Below are positions 12,101 through 27,100 of a DNA stretch of 64,000 nt, one piece after another; the first letter of the stretch is position 1, and every line of letters starts with the position of its first letter. The stretch lies in contig NC_044007.1 in the NCBI RefSeq assembly GCF_900496995.4, forward strand, positions 76,298,742-76,362,741, read 5' to 3'. The notes under the pieces were generated by a model. The model was given only the letters and a program-made list of their open reading frames with translations, searched no databases and was not told the origin of the DNA. Source of the stretch: Aquila chrysaetos chrysaetos. Lineage: Eukaryota; Chordata; Aves; Accipitriformes; Accipitridae. Both the position numbers and the translations under genes were made by a program.

Positions 12101-15100
12101 CAGAAAAGGGAACAGAAGAGTTCATTTAACGGGAGACGACAGCAACGTCCAATTTCTTGCATTTGGCGGCCAAAGTATGCACTGTGACATATTCAATAAA
12201 CTTTAAATACCAGCTTTCATGTGTCCACCCAGTTTTGGTTGCAGTTTGAATTTTTTGTTACACGGCTGCCTGTTTCTAGCTTCTCAGTAGCTTAAATGCT
12301 TCCCTGTATTTCAGAGACTGTCAGATCAAGGTAGTAATCTGTCTACACCTTAGGTGAAGCTATCGTCAGGTGTCTGATGTTCCATATTTTTCCCTCTAGA
12401 AATAAAGATTGCTAGTATAAATATGAAACAGTGGTGAACAGATACTTAGCAGTGTAGGGAAAGAAATACAGTTTAAGAGCAGTGAGAATTCTGTGTTTCC
12501 GTAAGACATTATTTCTTACTCAAGACATGCTTGCTGACTTAATGCTGTAGGTGGTAACCTTGAAGCCCACCAAAAGAGGTGAGTTCCTTCATTAAGTTCA
12601 CTGTCTTTTTTTTTTTTTTTTTTCCCCTGGTCTTGGCTGATACAACTTTCCAAAAGAGCTGAGCTTGCAGAACCAGTTCATCTTTTTACTATTGGGCAGA
12701 CTGAGGACCAGAGCAAATTTTTGAAGCCAGCTGCATATTTATCATTGTGGTCATCTTCTAGGTTCCAGTTCTTAAGGAACCTACACCTGACTGCTTACTT
12801 TGCACACGTAGTCAAGTGTATTCCAAATAACAAGTGTGCTTGCAAGTAACTTCAAACAGCTATTGGACCACACAAAGTACTTATGTTCTCGCTGGAGGCA
12901 ATGGTGTGACAATTTACCATCAGACTTGCTTAGATTTGATGTGTGGAAGTGGTTCCTGCCGCATTGTGCCACTAGTATCTAAAACACTTTGTGGTCAAGA
13001 TTTAAGCAGTCTGTGAAACTTGGCTTGGTCCCATTATTTTATTTGCATCTAGAAATACACCTAACCTGCTCATAAAATGTGGTATTCTCCCTATGTGCTA
13101 CTCCATGCTTAACTATCACCAATTTAGGATGGGGACTGAGATATCTGTATTGGACATTAACAGAAATAATAATAATAATGAAAACAGACTGTCATGATAG
13201 GATGTGTCTGGACAGTGAAAGAATCCCTACCTACAAACCTCATTTTTCCAGCTGCAGAATTGACTGTACATCTTACTTAATATAGTTGAAACAGGAAAGA
13301 AAAGTAGTAGAGCTCTGAGATATATATGGGGTTAGAAGAAAGAATTGCTGCATAGTTTTATGCACAGATTTTCTTGTTTATATGTACATTGAGTTTGATT
13401 TGCCTTAATCTGAACGAATTAAAATGGAACAGTTAGACACAGCGCTTGCTAAAATACGAAAGCGGTGTGGGCTATTTCACACTTCGGTCCACCCATCATT
13501 TGTAGTGATTCTCCAACTGGGAACTTGGGGCCATGCCTGTGAGTTGTTCATGATGGAATCCAGCTCCTTTTCCCATCTTGTATCACTTCTACAGTTCTGT
13601 AGAAGTTCAGATAATAATACAGGGCAATTGGGCAGGGGGGGAAGTCTGTCTTGTTCTTCTAAGTGTGTAGAGGAGACTGAGTTGAGCCTATCAGATAAAC
13701 TAAAAGGAGACATTTCTGGTCACTTCAGCAGCAATGCCACTTGAAGACAGACTGACCTATTGAACTTAATAGACTGACATCTGTGCGTCTAGTTCTGTAG
13801 CAGGAAGCTCAAAGCAGGGCTGAGGTTGAGTTGCTGGTGTGTCAAGTGGCAGGTCATCCCACTTGTACTAACCAAGTGCAAATTACCAAGGACTTTCCAA
13901 GTGGACAACTTCTATGAAGTAGTACCAAACTGACCAGGACTAGCTTCCTTTGTACATGCACGTGCTATGAAATGCTGCACCTTTTGTTCAGGATGGCTTT
14001 CACCATCAAAATGAAAATGTAAACTTTAAATCAGCGGGAGTGTCACCACACAGTCTCAAAAGGGTCTTGATTTAGTAAACAGAGATCTAGGTCAGTTGCC
14101 TAAAGCATCTAAGAAACAGTCACTGGGTATATTTACACAAACTAATGGTCAAAATACAAAACAAATTGATAAATGTTCACCCATAACTGCATTTCCTCAG
14201 GCAGGACAGAATGAAGAGGATGTGGTTTGTCCCTGCCCTTAGGCGAGCAATCTTTAGTGCATTAGGAAAGCGAAGACCACAACTTTGTGCGATGACAGAA
14301 GCAGGCAGTAGCAGGACGTGGGCTTTCGGGGTTCATACTGTGATGAAGATTCATACCAACATAGTTAAATGTTTTTTCAGAGGAAGCATAATTTAAAAAG
14401 CAGAAGGGCCCTCCACCCTCACAGGCCCACCATCCTCATCACAGTGTGAAGGAGGTTTGACATAACCAGTTGCCTAAAACCCTGGCAGCAGCAATAGCCC
14501 AGCAGCAATACCCGAAACTTCATCTGTGGAGGTCTAGGTGATGAATGCTCAGGTGGTGCAAAATGTCCTTAATTAACTGCTACCAACAGCAGTATTGTCG
14601 TGTGCATTAGTCAAAGAACTAACACCCTTAAAAGTGGTGTTAGGGCTGATGCACTAAGAGGCAGCTCTTTATTTGAGAGCAGCCCAGTATGGAAAATCTT
14701 CAATGTTAACTAACCCCTTGAAACACAATCTGTAGCAAGGCTGGACGTTGCAAATGCACGGTAAATGCTGAAGTCATCAGTGAGCTGGTGATGACTGACA
14801 ATCTAAATGCAGGTGAAAAAGACAATGGGATCACTCAGAGATAGGTTAAATTTTCAATCAAAAAAATTACATTAATCTGCTAAGTTGAATAATTCCAGTG
14901 ACGTTCATGAGGTTGCTACTTTTTGAGATGCCAGTGACTGCTTGCTTTCTGTCCTGAAAACACCCCAAGAGAACTCGGGTGGCAGCCTGATATTTTTAAC
15001 CGTGGGAATGTGAGGATGCAGGAACATGAAGTGGGGAAGAGAGTCTCCGAACAACTTTGGCCAGCAAGTCACACGCATTTTGGATAGAGCTTTGCGAAAG

Positions 15101-18100
15101 TTATTTTTTGTTTGACCTAATTTTTTTTTCCCTATTATATAAGGGATGAAAATACTAACTATTAAGACTTTTGAAAAATACCTGAATATTTTCTCAGAAA
15201 CTGTGGAAGATTTGCTGAGATAATGAGTTCCTGAAGCAGTGCACACTTAGCCCAGTTGCCTTCTTTCGAGTTCCTGGATTTCAGTGAATTGGATTTGTTA
15301 AGCTATCTGTTCATGCTTTGATGTGCCATTCTTTTGACCAGAGAAGTGGTGGTTGTAGGGAGTTACCTTGTAACCAAATCTAGAGCAGAAAATTGCCCTG
15401 TCATGTGTACAAAACATTTGTCTCTGTCAGTATTCCTGTAAAGTAGATCCTGTGACCTCTTTCATAATAAACCCCATTGTCTAGCATCTACAATAAAGGC
15501 CTGAAGTTCACCTTGAAATGAACTGGTTTCATAGAGTGTGATCAAATAGGACACTGTATTTCTGTGATAGTTCAAGACCTAACGGTGGCCTTTCTGCAGC
15601 TTTTTTCCCCTTAAATCTGTCCACCTTGCCAGTTCCACAGCATACAGCCAGCACCAAAAGAAGAGGTTTCTGTGTATTGTTTAAGCTACTGCACACAAAA
15701 AATCTTACATTCTTTTCTTTCTGAAAAGTCTGTGCTTATGAAACCCTGATGTAGGAAATCTTTGAAGAATGCTGCCATGTAACATTCAATTTTGCAATGC
15801 TCACACCTAGTTCCTTTAAATGCCTCACGGCAGTACGGTTTGAAAGCTATAATATGTTTTGTTAACTTCTCTAAAAGGTAACGGAATTACACTGGGTTGT
15901 TTTACTACTGTTCTTTGGAAGTTGGTCTCGCTGCTTCTGCTGGTTGGCTGTGTGATGACATCATGTTCTTTTTCCACAGAGAGGTGCTTGGAAGATCATG
16001 AGCTCATAGTTCAAGTCGAGTCCACAATGGGAAGTGAAAGTAAATTTTTGTTCAGGAAGAATTACGCAAAATATGAATTTTTCAAAAATCCCATGGTGAG
16101 TCTCATTACTTAGTTGTTTACACCACAGAGAGAGGGATGGATTGCAATAACATTGCTGGGCACTGTTATGTCTTGAAACATCTATTTAAAAAAAACCAAA
16201 CCAACCAACCAACAGAATTCTTTCCAAAGAAATTTTAACCAATGTTTAAATTCCTTGTACTGTCCTCCCAGCCTAAAAACCCCAAGTGTTTTCAAGTTAC
16301 CAAATATACTTGTTTCAAAATGGCTATTGTTATGTTGGAGAGTGACCAAGACAGGGAAATATTTGTTGGTTTAAGAAAAACAATCAGAAGTGCAATTTAC
16401 TCATTATCTTCAAAGTTACTTGATTTGAAGCAAATTGATTGCATAGCATGCAGTATCCAAACCTTCTAATTTCTGACAGTAATAATTTAAAAAAAACCCT
16501 TTGGGTAACCCCTAAAGCCCTTAACTACATACAAGGAATTTCCAGTTTATTGTTACATATGTTGAACAGTGTCTCACCTATGGCTGTGCTTTACTAGTGT
16601 GCTCTGCCTCCTTTACTGATCACAGTAACTCGCCCTCTCTATGGCCTCGTGTATAGCCATGCTTGAAAAGTATTGTATGTCATAGCTGTACTTACTTCTG
16701 GATTTGTAAGATCCTTTGAATGTTGTAGTTTTAAACTGTTCGCAGTGTAACTGCTTATTTGGGGATGATTTTTCACATTTTACCTAAACAGTTAAGTTGG
16801 AACAGGCTGTTGACATGAACCGATGTCAGCTGGTGTGACCTATCTAGATAGCTGAAGGAGGGTAATCCAGAGGTGGTTTAGGTGAGAACAGATTTTGGGT
16901 CAGTCGGGCATTTGTGGTGCCAGAAGAAAAAAGAAACATGAGGTCACACGGAAAGCTCGTTGCTGAATTTACCGTGGATGATACATTCATTCCTTTCCTC
17001 ATAGGCGTTAATGCACAGTTGCTGCATCCTCACACGTGTGCTTGCATGTACATTCGTCATCTGCTAGTGCTTGTTTCGGAGGCTGTGCCTCGACTTACTG
17101 TGTGAAACATTTCTGTACATGGAGTGTTTGTAATTTTTTGCTTCTGTTGATCTTCCCATCTGATAACCTATGAACATCTGAGTGTTGTACAGAAATTTTG
17201 GTATCATAGGAGCTAGCACATTGGATTCATGTGGTATACTTTAATTAATAACAGAGCATGGGAGTAAAACCCAGAATGCTTGGCATTCAGTCCCAGGCTC
17301 CTGCAATCAGAGAATAAATCATTCCTTTGGTGGTGTAAGAATGCGAAGGCTCCCTATCCGTTCCATTAGCTGTTGCCATATGGCACTGTTTCTACTCAAG
17401 AGAGGCTGGTAAATGTCAGCTTTCATAATTCATTGTGCAACTTACCTGGCAGAAGGGTGATTCCTCTTCAGCCCTTCTCTTTATGCCCCAAATACTGAAA
17501 TTTATATTGCCTGAAGAGCGACGAATGTTCTAAACTGGAAACGTTTTTGTTGTGATTCGTCTTCTTATAATCAGTCATTGTTTTATTTCAGGCATTTCTG
17601 CATGTCTTCATGCTTCATATAATGTTTAAAAACTTGAAGAATGACTTAATGTAATTGCTGTGTATAGTAAATTCAGTGAACCGAATTACACAGGCATTTT
17701 AAAACATGGCAAATGAAAAGGGGAACTGGAGGAATAAATCTGAAGTCAAGTCATCGATTTAACAGTGAGAAAACTGTCTGACCTTTGTCATGCAAAGATT
17801 CAGTACGAATGAGATATTGTACCGGATGCCTGAAATCGAAAAGCTCTGTAGAAGCACCTGTTTGCGTGTTTAACAATATTTGCTTCTGTGTTTGTGGGAT
17901 GGGGGAAAGGAGGGAGATGTCTGCTTTGAGATTGTTCAAATCTAGCACGTGAAGCGGGGCATACGACACAGAGCTAATTATTGCACGTGTGTCCTCCTTC
18001 AGTTTTTATTATTTCATTTCAGGGAATGTGTGCCGAGCTATCCTTACAAGAAAAAAACACTGGGCTCTGTTATGTTACCCTGAAATATAAACATGTAGGG

Positions 18101-21100
18101 GTAGATTTTGCAAAGGGCTTTTCTCTTGACAGATTGAAGGGTTTCAAGCCCTGAGCATAAACTGTCTGTTGAACAACCAAATGAAGCATCAACAGTCACA
18201 CGTGAGCTCTTTCTCACTAATTAAGGTCTGTGAATGGCACTTCGTTTGGAGCCTTCTGAGGGACTGAGCAGGTTTAGGGTCAAGCAGATACAGCTCTGAA
18301 GCACTGTATTTTGGATAGAAAGAGGGTGCCATCAAAGGTAAAGGTGTATGTGCTGGAGATCCTGCAGCACCCCCGCCTGAGACTTCTTCTAATGCATTTG
18401 CATCCAGTTTACCCCTGTGAGGGTAGAGAAAACTCGTTATTCCTCCTGCTCTGCATCGTCCGCACGGCAAGTGAAGTTACAGAGGGTTCGTTTGCTGAAC
18501 AGCCTTTCTGGACGGAGAGGGAAGCCCAGAAATTTGGTGACAGAATATGCAATAAGCAAGGAGTCACTGCGTACCCAACCGCAGGACCATTCATCCTGTC
18601 CTTTCCTAGAAAGTAGAGGCTGTTAGAGATCCCCGAGAGCCCTCAAAAGAAGGGGAAGCGATGGGAAAATGCACTTATGAAATGCTGCATATCAGATATT
18701 TTAAAAATCCACATTCTGTCTGCATGGGCGTTTGGTGAGCAGAAGGAAGGGAAGAGCTACACTTGAAAGCCCTAGTATTACTTTCTGTGTCAGGGGATCT
18801 CCAAACTGATTTAAGAGTGATAGTTTCAAAAAATTAATGACTGGAAGAAAATTCCACTTGTTCTATGTAAAAGTGTTCAAATATAATGTGACTTCCAATT
18901 GTTTTCTCTTTCTGTGTCTAGAATTTCTTTCCAGAGCAAATGGTTGCCTGGTGCCAGCAAACAAATGGCAGCATCCCACAGTCACAACTTTTGCAGGTAC
19001 TGTAAGTTATCCATATGGACAAAGAAAGTTTTGAAGCTGGAGGGGAGAGGTTGAGAGGAAGGAAGGGAGAATTCAAAGGTCTGGAAATAGCTGGTCAGAG
19101 AAAGATCAGTGTAGTAAGTTAGCATATGGTACTAAAGTTCAAAATATCTGACAAAGATCTTCTTACCCAGTGGCATTGAGGTGTAAGTTACAAACACAAA
19201 GTATTCACAGTTATGTTCATACATATTTGTTCCACTAATATTCAACTTACGCTGTGGGTATCTGGTTTGGCCACCTAGTGTTGTTCCTAAAACCATCTCA
19301 GCAGATATATTTCTAGAAAAACAAATATACCTCATAAAAAGCAAAACAGAAGCACTCTTCTATACTCCACATCATAGCATAGGAGAAAGTGTAAAAATGT
19401 GCGTGTATATTAGAAGACAGCCTTGAGATGGTGAGAGGTATTGCTTTTGCTTTTTATGTCCCATGTTTGTCCCTGGCGAGAATTAACAATAAGGACCAAC
19501 TTCCCCGTGGTTCAGCCAGCTAGCTGCTTTTTTATAGAGAAAAATAATAATTCCCTAAGAAGTAAGTGCAAGTAGTTACAGAAAATTGTACATAGTAGTT
19601 GCAGAGTAATCCCATTTAAAGCTCCCCAAGTTAAATTACAGGGGTGTATACCTTATGCATATGTGTTGGTAGAGCTGGGCAATCTGCATGGCCGTGACAC
19701 ATGCACTGAGTTTATACTGAAGTTTTGATGTCGCTGTAGGTTCTTGCTTGCTCATGAAGGAACTGTGGTGGTTGCACGGTTGGTTGGCCTCCAAGGATGG
19801 TGCTGAAGGGTGGGCTACCTCTGTGACCAGTAACTCGTTCACTTAAACCTCTCAATTTAAGCACTCCGATCTAAAACCCTGGAGTCTAAATCTTTTTCAT
19901 TTCAGTTGTTTTCTCAAGTGGGGGACATTCAACTCATGAGGCCCAATTAAAAACACAGTTTATTAAAAGAGTACTGTATTAAGAATATAAGACCGTGATG
20001 CCTGGAAGACAGTAGCACAAGTTACAGGCAAACTAAAATGCAGAAGGCACAAATATATGAAGAAAGTATACATACAAATAACTGATTTTAGCTTGACTTC
20101 TGTCATTTTGCATGTTTGCAAGTACGCACTGACTCTCTGTTTAAATACAACAAGTTTCCACTGACTTCTGAACCAGTGCACTCATTTTGCCCTGTAACCA
20201 CTTCAAAATCCATTAAGTACTGGCTCCAGGTTCACTGGGAAGAATTTAAAACACCACCATCCACTCTCAGATGGGAGGTGAAACAAAAATCAAAGCAGTT
20301 TCTGGAATTAAAAATGAAAGTCACTTGCAATGATGTTGCAATTGGGAACCAAAACTGGTGAGAACAGGCATTGCCACAGACCGGTAGGAGCAGAGGTGTG
20401 CACACCTTGGACCCTTTTTTCCCGTAGTGTAAGGAGAAAATTGAGTTTGCTTGTTAACACAGGCAGCGGGACTCCCTAAAAGAGCAAGATGTTCTTGAAG
20501 ACAGAAAAGTTTTGAACCTAGGGTAACTTGAGTAGTAGGGAAAGGAGAACCTGACAGCCTTGTGAGATACAAGAGTTTGCTTCTGGGAAGGCCCAGTTAG
20601 GTACAGTCCTGGAGAAGCATAAGTCACAGGGGTTAACAGCGTGAGAGGGTGGAGGAAGGAGGATGGGTACATTCTCCTTGGTTCATTGTTTAACCATAAA
20701 AAACAGTCTTCCTTCAAGCATTTATATTAAATACCCCTTTCCTTTTAAAAAACACACAACCATTTTTCATTATTTCAATGACAGTTGTAATTTGTTGAAG
20801 GTAAACTTTCTGCAGTCTAGTAGTCACTAAGCATGTTGCATCTGAGGTCACCTCAAACATTGAGCAAGTACACTGTTTTTAATTACACACAAAATAGGGA
20901 AGATTATTAAATATCATCTCACAATATCATATACTGCTAAGAGCTAGTATTTTTAGTCTTAATAGCATTAAAAACAGTGGGAACTGTTTTCCCTAGGATC
21001 AGCCTGGCTCAGATATGCAAAGAAGCTTGCATCTTAGTTTACTTTTGGTTTATCTAGCTGGACGGAAATAATATATTCTCCTTTTGGTCTTTCCCTTTCA

Positions 21101-24100
21101 CAGTTGAGAAGTGGATTCATAGTACAAATAGCAGGAAAACTGACTGTTCTTTTCCATTCTGTTAGTTGAGATGGGAAGGAGGACTGGGAAAAAAAATTAG
21201 GTTTTAATGCAACTAAGAATTCTGATGCAGGGCACTGATTTTTTGTTTTGTGTCCTATGGCCATTGTCCACCAAATAACACCAGAACACAACTTTCAAGA
21301 AACTGCAGAGGCATCTAAGCCAACCGGGTTTATGCATTTTTCTTCCTACTATTGAATTTATTAGTTTGGCATTTAACTTACTGAGCTAGCCCTCTGTCAT
21401 TTAAAAATCTGGCCTGTTGTAATAAGGGAGCAATCCATCAATTTGCTAACCATAGTTAATTCTTCCTTCCTTTGATGTATTGCAAATCAAATGATTCCAT
21501 ATGTGGTCCCTCTAATTGTGTCAAGAACTTAAATACTTCTGGATCCTGAAGTCTAGTATAATTGCTGACACTTATTTGACTGCTCTACATTTCATTTCCA
21601 GTTAAATATTCTGTTGTTTGTCATACCTCTCTTGTCTTGGGACAGGTGCATGTGCTATATAAGACTGTAATGTGGGAAACCCTGAAATAGACTGTTTCCA
21701 TTCTAAAATTTCGGGATAAAGTTGCGGATTTTGGCCATTGTTTCCAAGTTAGATTAGTTGCCAGAACTGTTGTGACAAGGTATTACTTTAAGAATTCATA
21801 AGCTTACTTTGTGTCCCTTCAGGCCAAGTGCAGGAAGAATGGGGATGCAGAGAAATGGTTAGCCTTTTGGAGATCTAAGTATTGACACGGAGAACAGGAA
21901 AATGCCAGGGGCAGGGGGAGTTAGCGAAGGAGATGTAAGGGGAGGAGCAGGAATACCCATTTTGGTCGTAAATCAGTTCAAACATCTATGTCAGTTTAAG
22001 GATAACGTGAAACTGCGCCCCAAGTCAGCAAAGTCATTTGCCATTTGCTTCTCTGTTCTGCAAATACAGTGACAATTTTATGATCCATACATAGGACACA
22101 ATCCTCATTTACATTTTCCTCTCCAACAGAACTTTTTAAATTCCAGTAGCTGCCCTGAAATTCAAGGTTTCTTGCATGTGAAAGAGCTGGGTAGGAAATC
22201 ATGGAAGAAATTGTATGTGTGTTTGAGGAGATCAGGACTTTATTGTTCTACAAAAGGAACTTCAAAGGTAAGGTTAAAAAAGAAGTTGCACAGTACTAGC
22301 ATGTGAAAGCATTTTCTGCTTTTGCGGTGAGTATTTTTTGCTCTGGTTTTTAGATATCTGCACACAATGTTCCCTTTTTTATCACATAGAAAAGGATAAA
22401 CAAGCCATGATCAAATGACAGTCAAGCCCTGGGCTCTCAATGCATGAAAATAGCTATATAGCTTTGTTATATAATAAAACCAAACTAGCCAAACACCACC
22501 ACTGTGGCCGCTGAAGGCGTGCTAACAAGGTTAGCAAGAGAAATGCTCTCCAATCACATGGTTCACGAATTTAGTTTAAATGATACCTTAAACAATATCG
22601 TATATTATCTAACTTTCAGATTTCTCTGGAGCAATGTAATAGGCTATGCCACTTTTAACGTGATGTGTGTGAATAAGTATTTTGTCAGCTTCTTGTACAA
22701 AGCACCTTCTGCTAGTAGGCTGATATTTAAAAGGTGCCGTGCCGTGTCCACTGCAGGCTGCCGCAGTGTTCATACTGTGCCCTCTGTTGGGGGTTGGTCT
22801 TGAGAGACTGCAGAGCTTGCAGCAAGATCTCCCAAAATCTTACACTTACCTATGATAAAACACATTATTTCCCTAGGAGCCAAGACATTTGCAATTGTTG
22901 GCTGACCTAGAAGACAGCAACATCTTCTCACTGATAGCAGGCAAGAAGTTGTACAATGCACCTGCGGAGTATGGATTTTGTATAAAGGTAATTCTTCTCA
23001 TTAAGTTCCTCCAAAGTTGAAGACAGTGTTGGTATCCCCAGCCCCCAGCTAAATGGGATTTGTATGTAAAACTCTGCACGCATTTCTGTCATGAGGACTT
23101 GATCTTTAATGTCTTTCATTTGGCAGGCATGTCCTGCGAATCTTGCCATCGTTTTATGTGACACTTCTAACACTTTATCTGGTGCTCCTTTGGCTTGGGA
23201 AATTTCTGGGCAAGATCAGCTCAGTGCTGAAGCATGGTGTGCCTGTGAGGTGGCCTTGGTTCACCTCACAGATTAAATTTTTTTTCCAAGTACTCTAACT
23301 GAATAGGAAGGTTTCTCTGGACAGTGAGCACCAAAACTATACAGCAACAAAGGATCAAGCTCCGATCGGGTGTAATTGTACCATTATTGTGGGCCAGAGG
23401 TTCGCATTTATTTAAAGAAGATGATTGTCTTGGAAAATGGAAATAAGACTAGGCACTTGCCTTTGAGGATTTTAAAAACTGTTGTGCTGAGAGATAGTTT
23501 GGAAAGTATTTCAAAGCTCCATGTAATTTTCTGAGAAGAAAATAAGGCTGGGAGCGGGTTTTATTGACAGCAGTGAAGTCGTCTTTCTCCTAGCAGCCGA
23601 ACCAGAGCTGGACAACATGGGTTTGCCTCAGAGGGTAGTAGAGACCAGCTACGGGACAGATCCCAAACTGGTGGAAGCAGACCTTCAGTAACCTTCAGTT
23701 ACGGAAACTTGGGTTGTTCGTCTCAGAACGGGGGCTCATAAAACTTCTCACATTTCTAAAAAAAAAAAAACCCAAACGCCTTGGTTCTGGTTCTAGTACG
23801 GCCTGAGGACCTTGTTCCTGTAAACTGCCAGAACTGCAGGGTATTTCAAAGCAGACACTGGTGTTTATTTTAGTGGACCCAGCTGAGAAAGTGATTTCTT
23901 TCAAAGCATGCTCAGCCTCTCCTGAGCTTTAGTTCAGGGTGGTGTGAGCTTTTTCTGGCCAGCTCTTGGACTAACACTGTACCTGCCTTTACTCTGTTGC
24001 GTTTCTACTGAGTATAGCTGACTTCCCTCTAATACTTTATAGCCCAACAGAGTGAGAAATGAAACAAAGGAACTGAGGTTGTTGTGTGCTGAAGACGAGC

Positions 24101-27100
24101 AAAGCAGGACGTGCTGGATGACGGCCTTTCGACTCCTCAAGGTACCTAATCTCTTCCATGTGAATAGAGCTACACCTGTAGTTAAGTTGCACTCATTATT
24201 TTGTTCATGAGGAAATACCTATATGTTCTTAAATGTCATCTGCCTCCAAAACGATACAGCTAAGAGCAAAATGCCAGGTAGACTTGTCCCTCCTAAACTT
24301 TTAAGCACAGGACTGAGCTCAATTCCTTCCACATATGAATCAACTATAATTTTAGTTTTGGAGCCAAATTCATGATATGTGAATGAATCAAAAAAACTGC
24401 TTAACAAGGTATTCGCAAATTATCATAAAGCTAAAGAAAATGTTTTGATAACGGTAAGTGGTTATCTTAACTACAAGAGAGTTCTACCTAGAGCCTTTGC
24501 AATTTTTTTAGTTTTCTGAAGGTTCTACTAAAAAAAGGAAACAAAAATAAGCAACCCTACCTCTGGGTGAAAGTTACTCATATCTGAGAGCAAACAATGA
24601 GATTTCTTCATAATATTATAGGAGGCTTCACAGGTTTTTTGAAACAAAATCACCGTGGAAGGAACCGAGGAGAAAGTTGACTATTTTGCGCTCTTTGAAG
24701 CAGAGAACTCGCTGACCTTCATAGGGAAATGTGCAGAAGTTTTGGGTTGGGTTGGTTTGTTTTGTTTTTAAATCTTCCCTTGAAGATGCTGCCTTGAAAA
24801 CTACTGTGTTCTTCTCTGTACCTTACTACGTCCTCCCTCATGTTAAAGGGAATATACACATATATAAAAAAATGTACAGAAAATGTGTTACCCATGAAAA
24901 TCCCCCCTCTCTTCTGCGCAGTTATCCTACCCTCTAATATTCTGTGTCAAAGCGTAACATACAAAATGTGATAAAAAATAGAGGCGTGCATGAAGTCGTA
25001 CTGCAGTACTTGATACTAGATACACGTCCACCAAAATAGGATGGAGAACCTTGAGCTCAGTCACCTTTGGCTCTCTCGGTAGCAAACAGATAATGTCAGA
25101 TTTGGAAATGAGGGCACGGCTGTTCCCTCCGGCCGCTGAGGTCAGCGCACCAGCGTCCCGCCGGCGGCTGCCGCCTGCCAGGCTGTGCCCAAAATGGGAT
25201 GCGTAACCCGGGGGCACGGCGAGCACTCGGTCTCCCTGTCCTGAATGAACAGAGTCGCCGTTCCTGCCGAAGTAGCAGCCCACGTCAGCAAAGCCTTCAC
25301 ACCCCTCTCTGCCAAAATGCCCTTTTCCCCACCGGTGTTTCACACCCACCTGCTGAAGGAGGTGCATTCCGGCAGCACGCGTCCCAGGAGCTGCAAGGGA
25401 GCGGGTGCGTCAGGAGGAGTACGAGGTTCTGTCGCTCTCCGGTCCACGTGTGGCGTTGACTAGGAGAAGCCACAGATGCTCCTATTGCTGCATGAGCATT
25501 GTTGATTCCTCCCTTCCCTTTCAAAAAAGTTTATCTCGTTTGTTTATCCTCAAGATATGAGAAATGTTTGCTACCGTTGCCTGTTCCTCTCCCTGCGCAG
25601 ACTGTCCATCACGCAAAAGCCTGTAAGACTCCCAGGGCTGCGGGTATGAAAACGCAGTGCCTGTTCTCCATCTGCATTAAGTGGTCACCTTCCAAACCAG
25701 AGCACATCTCTTTGAACGCTCTCCAAATATTATCTTCTTTGTTAATTATAAAAGATTGTGCGTTGCAGTACCGAAATTCCTATTTTAAGTTGCTACAAAA
25801 GCAGGTGCACTAGCCATAGTATAGGCCAGGATGCAAGAAGCAATCCCAGTTACAAGACACGTATTTGACTTCTGTGGAGCCGATACCTCTGTTGGCTATC
25901 ATAGTCTGCTCTCTGGTTACTTGACTTGACTCGTGTTTAATACACGCTAACAATTACGGTAAGAGTTTTAGTCTCCAGGCAATTCCAAGTGCTTCTTCTC
26001 AGCTGTTCTTTACTTTCCCTATTTACACAGAATTTTGCATTGTGGGGAAAGTGCTCAAACAGGGGATCAGATAATTGTAGTGAATTGTGCCTTGAAGATA
26101 CCACTTGTTCTGAAGAAATTAGTTACACTGGTCGAGGCACTAATATTCCCGAATGGCAAGGAAAATACTTCACAGTGTACAGAATTGGCTATTCTTACCA
26201 AATATGTAGACATGCATCTTGCTGTGACCATTCAGAGGAATCTTTCTTTGCAGTGCAACCTGTGCCAACAGCGGTACTGTATGGCAGGAATTTCTGTATA
26301 CTGGCATAGAACATTCACCCTCAGGCAGTTAACACTAGGGGAAAAAAAAGGGGTTGTTTTTAAGGAACACTGAAAGATGATTAAAGGTGTATAGTCAGGG
26401 AAAATTAAGGCTGTGCCTCAAGGCTGTGGCCGTGACCCTCCTTTTTATTAACCTACTGATTTAGCTTTCCATAGTCATATATTACCTTGTTTACAAAATT
26501 ATATATACCATTTCAATTAGAACATTCAGTAAGCGGTGTTGCTATACTTCAGCACTGTGCCCCTAGGGAAGGCACTGAGTAGGTGTTTTCCTACCATCCT
26601 AGCTACTAGTGTTGCTAAAGTTTATCACGTTCAACGAGAAGCATGACTGGAATTCAATCACCTTAATTTTGTAAGGATGAGAAAAGTACCAAAAGTGTTA
26701 TTTCCTGCTGAAATTTATTAAAACAGCTAGTGAATTAGAAAGGTTCTTATTTTTTATCCTTATGAAAACTGAGTTTGAATGTCTTATGCAGAATTTCTTT
26801 TTAAGTTCACGTTACTAGAGGGTAAAAAGCGGGGGAGTAAATATGTGTGTTCTGACCTCGAGTGAAAGCTTGTATTCTATAAGGAAAACATGGTGATAGC
26901 TGAGGGTGGCAGAAGTTACCTGTGTATTTCACTCAGGCTTGTAAAAGTGCTGTCTTTTAAATAAAACTTGTCGTGCATATTTACTGCTCGATTGCCGTGT
27001 GCCAATCATTATTACTTAATGCAAATTGCTTTCGGACAGCTTCTGATCATGAAAAAAATAAACTGGTGGCACCTTGCTCCAGTGTAAGTGGTGTTACGAA

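Larger units (their letters stand above)
10157..15979. other. GRB10: GRB10 intron after first RA exon
   Basis: About 5.8 kb between the two RA exons. It holds an 18-base G run at 10592-10609, A runs at about 11146 and 11239, a T run at about 12607, and the 258-bp palindrome at 11529-11786. No other exon or known transposon was recognised. Confidence 0.85.

Noticed and set aside
24927..25367. 146-residue minus-strand open frame in a GRB10 intron
   Set aside because: It crosses the GC-rich patch and shows no family signature or splice structure.
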